NCBI GenBank assembly: GCA_903891235.1
Contig: CAITDW010000056.1
Coordinates: 1-7,953, forward strand
DNA from: an uncultured Candidatus Saccharibacteria bacterium
GTDB taxonomy: Bacteria > Patescibacteriota > Saccharimonadia > Saccharimonadales > UBA4665
DNA length: 7,953 nucleotides
Direction: 5' to 3'
Positions 6,225 through 7,953 of this stretch are shown one piece after another (position 1 is the first letter of the stretch; every line of letters begins with the position of its first letter). The notes below the pieces were generated by a model. That model had not been told where the DNA came from and searched no databases. It was given only the letters and a program-made list of their open reading frames with translations. A program made the position numbers and the translations under genes.

Positions 6225-6253
6225 ATATTACCATGAATTAGCTAATTAATCAA
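6225..6253 (-). promoter_or_regulatory. promoter of the winged-helix gene
   Basis: On the minus strand TTGATT (6253-6248) is followed by exactly 17 bases and TAATAT (6230-6225). TGG just before the -10 supplies an extended -10 TG. A start near 6218 gives a leader of about 20 bases containing the SD. It begins 15 bases beyond the 3' end of the tRNA gene, so the regulator can be expressed separately from the tRNA and binding-protein unit. Confidence 0.6.
6236..6247. promoter_or_regulatory. 12-bp perfect palindrome inside the promoter spacer (candidate operator)
   Basis: AATTAGCTAATT is its own reverse complement and fills the spacer immediately next to the -35 of the minus-strand promoter. A dimeric regulator here would compete with RNA polymerase. 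Since the gene's product has a winged-helix domain, autoregulation is an attractive but untested idea. Confidence 0.4.
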
Positions 6254-6267
6254 TAGCAAGATTGTAT

Positions 6268-6354
6268 TGGTGGGGATAAGAGGACTTGAACCTCCACAAA
6301 CATAAGTTTACTAGCTTCTGAAGCTAGCGCGTCTACCGATTCCGCCATATCCCC
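6268..6354 (-). tRNA. tRNA-Leu (anticodon CAG), CCA encoded
   Basis: The gene folds as a class II tRNA of 84 bases plus an encoded CCA. The acceptor stem GGGGATA/TATCCCC is perfect; the D arm is GCG/CGC around an 11-base loop with GG; the anticodon stem CTAGC/GCTAG holds loop TTCAGAA with anticodon CAG (6318-6320); a 15-base variable arm folds as AAAC/GTTT; and the T stem GGAGG/CCTCT (one G-T pair) holds TTCAAGT. Discriminator base A and the long variable arm are leucine identity features, and it reads CUG codons. It starts 6 bases after the stop of the solute-binding protein gene, with no good promoter of its own visible, so co-transcription and processing are likely. Confidence 0.96.
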
Positions 6355-6360
6355 ATATAT

Positions 6361-7953
6361 TTAATTGGTAACTTTGCTCTCTAATATCTGCCAATTAACA
6401 ACATTATTATATCGATCAGTAGCTTGATTAATTTCATTTATTTTCAATCCATGTATCTTGAGATTGGTTATGTATAGATATCTGGTTTGATAAAGACCTA
6501 ATGCAGGTGCATCTGATTGCCAAGATGTTTGAAATGGTGCATATTTTACTATTCTAAGAGCTGGATCTAATCTCGTTCGTCCAGCTGCCAATGAGTCATC
6601 TGCAGTTTTAGAAGAATATTCAGATAGATTTAGCCTATATGCCGACCTAGGGTCAATTTGCGAACTGTCCCAGTATATAAATTCATCAGGGTCCACTCCG
6701 ATAGATATACCATAAATAATTGCATCATAACTATGATAGCTCAAACTGTTTTGAAGATCGCTTTCATCTAGAGCACTGATTCGTAAATTCACACCAATAC
6801 TTTTCCAATTATTCTTTAGTATAGTTGCGTCATAAACTATTTCTGGTGAGTCTGGAACCGTTAGAGTAAAAGCGAGTTGTTGATTGTTTTTATAGCGATA
6901 TCCATCACTACCAATTATCCATCCATTAGAGTTCAAAAGATTCGCCGCGGCATTTAAATCAAACTGAGCTTGGGAATATTTTGTATTATATGTAAATTGA
7001 TTTGATAAAAAAGGCTGGGTTACTACCGAAGTTTTATAATCAAGACTATTAATTATTGATTTTTGATCTGCAGACATAACTAGTGCCTGTCTGACATTTT
7101 TATCACTTAGAATTTTAGAAGTTGTTTTGAAGAATACCATGTAAGCAGCAGTTAGAGGAAAACTATATAAATTAGGTTTAGTATTTTTGATAGTTGATGG
7201 TACCGATTCGAGACCTGACATTGAATCAACAGTATTAGATTTAAAATCATTTATCATGGCGTTTTTTGAATGATAGGCCGTAATAATAAACTTATTAATT
7301 TTTGGCCGTCCCTGCCAGTAATTATTAAATGGAATTAATTCTATAGATACTTTTTTAGTGTCTATAGTAGAACCGTTTGAATTAATTGCATTTAGAGAGA
7401 ATGGCCCAGATCCAATTGGACTTATAGTATCAAAGTCAACAGTCCTCATAGTTGCAGGAGCAATATTTCCTAGAATGTGATAGGGTAAAATTCCTATTGT
7501 TGCTGAATATATGAATGAGCTGAGTGGATTAGGTAGCGTGAAGACGACAGTTGATTGATCTGGCGTGGATATCTTAATTCCCTGCCAACTTGATATCAAT
7601 GGAGATTGTGCATCTGGAGTTTTAATTAAATCAAAAGTGTATGCTACATCTTTAGATGTTATTGATTTACCATCTTGCCAAACCAAATTTGGTTTTAATT
7701 TAAATGTGTAGATAGTACCAGTTGAGTCGACCGAGTAAGACTGTGCTAGGGCAGGAACTAATTTATTGCTTGTGTTATATTGCATTAAACCGGAAAATAC
7801 CAAACGGGAGACTGATTCGTCTACTGGAGATGATGCATAGATTGGATTGATATTAGAATAATCCCCCAAGATACCCTCTTTATATATTCCTCCATCTACA
7901 GGCCTTGATGTCTGAAAATAATTAGACAAATTCAAAATCTGAAAAGTTAAGCC
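6361..7953 (-). CDS. extracellular solute-binding protein family 5 (peptide-type), 5' end cut by window edge
   Basis: 530 residues are visible and the frame stays open to the last base, so the start lies outside; the in-frame TTG at 7935 is not the true start. The protein matches SBP family 5 (OppA/DppA-like), the receptor of ABC importers for oligopeptides and related solutes. Visible marks are the entry region GGIYKEGILGDYSNINPIYA with the conserved 'lNP' segment, LVFSGLMQYN, LVPALAQSY, the strand-turn TYTFKLKPNLVW-like stretch followed by DGKSITSKDVAYTF, IGSGPF, and NVRQALVMSADQKSI ('vRqAl..aidr'). These are spread in family order. The missing part probably carries a signal or membrane anchor of several tens of residues. 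No lipobox Cys is visible. No permease or ATPase gene is in the window. The downstream end leads directly into tRNA-Leu. Peptide uptake fits an auxotrophic host-dependent lifestyle; the exact ligand is not readable. Confidence 0.9.
   Translation of the reverse strand, partial: GLTFQILNLSNYFQTSRPVDGGIYKEGILGDYSNINPIYASSPVDESVSRLVFSGLMQYNTSNKLVPALAQSYSVDSTGTIYTFKLKPNLVWQDGKSITSKDVAYTFDLIKTPDAQSPLISSWQGIKISTPDQSTVVFTLPNPLSSFIYSATIGILPYHILGNIAPATMRTVDFDTISPIGSGPFSLNAINSNGSTIDTKKVSIELIPFNNYWQGRPKINKFIITAYHSKNAMINDFKSNTVDSMSGLESVPSTIKNTKPNLYSFPLTAAYMVFFKTTSKILSDKNVRQALVMSADQKSIINSLDYKTSVVTQPFLSNQFTYNTKYSQAQFDLNAAANLLNSNGWIIGSDGYRYKNNQQLAFTLTVPDSPEIVYDATILKNNWKSIGVNLRISALDESDLQNSLSYHSYDAIIYGISIGVDPDEFIYWDSSQIDPRSAYRLNLSEYSSKTADDSLAAGRTRLDPALRIVKYAPFQTSWQSDAPALGLYQTRYLYITNLKIHGLKINEINQATDRYNNVVNWQILESKVTN

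Noticed and set aside
6236..6247. AATTAGCTAATT palindrome as a terminator for the tRNA unit
   Set aside because: It is a short A-T-rich palindrome with no loop or following T-run, and it falls inside a well-spaced promoter, so an operator reading fits better.
1..7953. Alternative genetic code with UGA as glycine
   Set aside because: No in-frame TGA occurs in any of the seven long genes; the absence of TGA stops (four TAA, three TAG) is only a mild bias in so small a sample.
1..7953. CRISPR array, insertion sequence, integron or phage module
   Set aside because: No regularly spaced repeats, terminal inverted repeats, transposase, integrase or phage structural gene is visible on either strand.

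Overview
The window (about a third G+C, tightly packed) looks like a chromosomal piece of an ultra-small Patescibacteria/CPR bacterium, most likely Saccharibacteria (TM7) or a close relative. The reasons are low G+C, very short gaps, single-copy accessory-type genes, and an oligopeptide-binding protein whose N-terminal part reads like the membrane-anchored versions I recall from CPR genomes. This is inference from style, not a phylogenetic result. The seven reading frames contain no in-frame TGA and all end in TAA or TAG, so the standard code fits and the UGA=Gly code of Gracilibacteria/Absconditabacteria is excluded.

Layout, left to right. Positions 1-349 are very AT-rich and hold no convincing gene, only a candidate promoter for what follows. 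A plus-strand ABC-F ATPase (377-2035) acts on ribosomes, not in transport. A second unit is an alpha/beta hydrolase (2141-2971) with its own strong extended -10 promoter. A third starts with a promoter and a structured leader and encodes an NAD-type short-chain dehydrogenase (3096-3878), a CDP-alcohol phosphotransferase-like membrane protein with one changed signature residue (3904-4566), and a 93-residue two-helix membrane protein (4607-4888). The plus-strand block then meets a minus-strand block tail to tail: the two last genes share the palindrome CTAG as both stop codons.

The minus-strand block contains, in transcription order, a peptide/solute-binding protein cut by the window edge (6361-7953), a class II tRNA-Leu(CAG) with encoded CCA only 6 bases after its stop (6268-6354), and a 437-residue protein with a central winged-helix domain (4885-6198). 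The last gene has its own promoter with a perfect 12-bp palindrome inside the spacer and a strong Shine-Dalgarno (SD) site.

How they fit together: the SDR / CDP-alcohol transferase / small membrane protein trio is a plausible membrane-lipid or surface-modification operon, and the winged-helix protein facing it is a candidate local regulator, though nothing proves either. No CRISPR array, insertion sequence, integrase, phage gene or clear Rho-independent terminator was seen. I found no clearly new defence or mobile system. The most unusual signals are regulatory: the leader hairpin whose loop can pair with the SD of the SDR gene, the spacer palindrome at the winged-helix gene, and three genes without an SD but with a TATA-like box just before the ATG.
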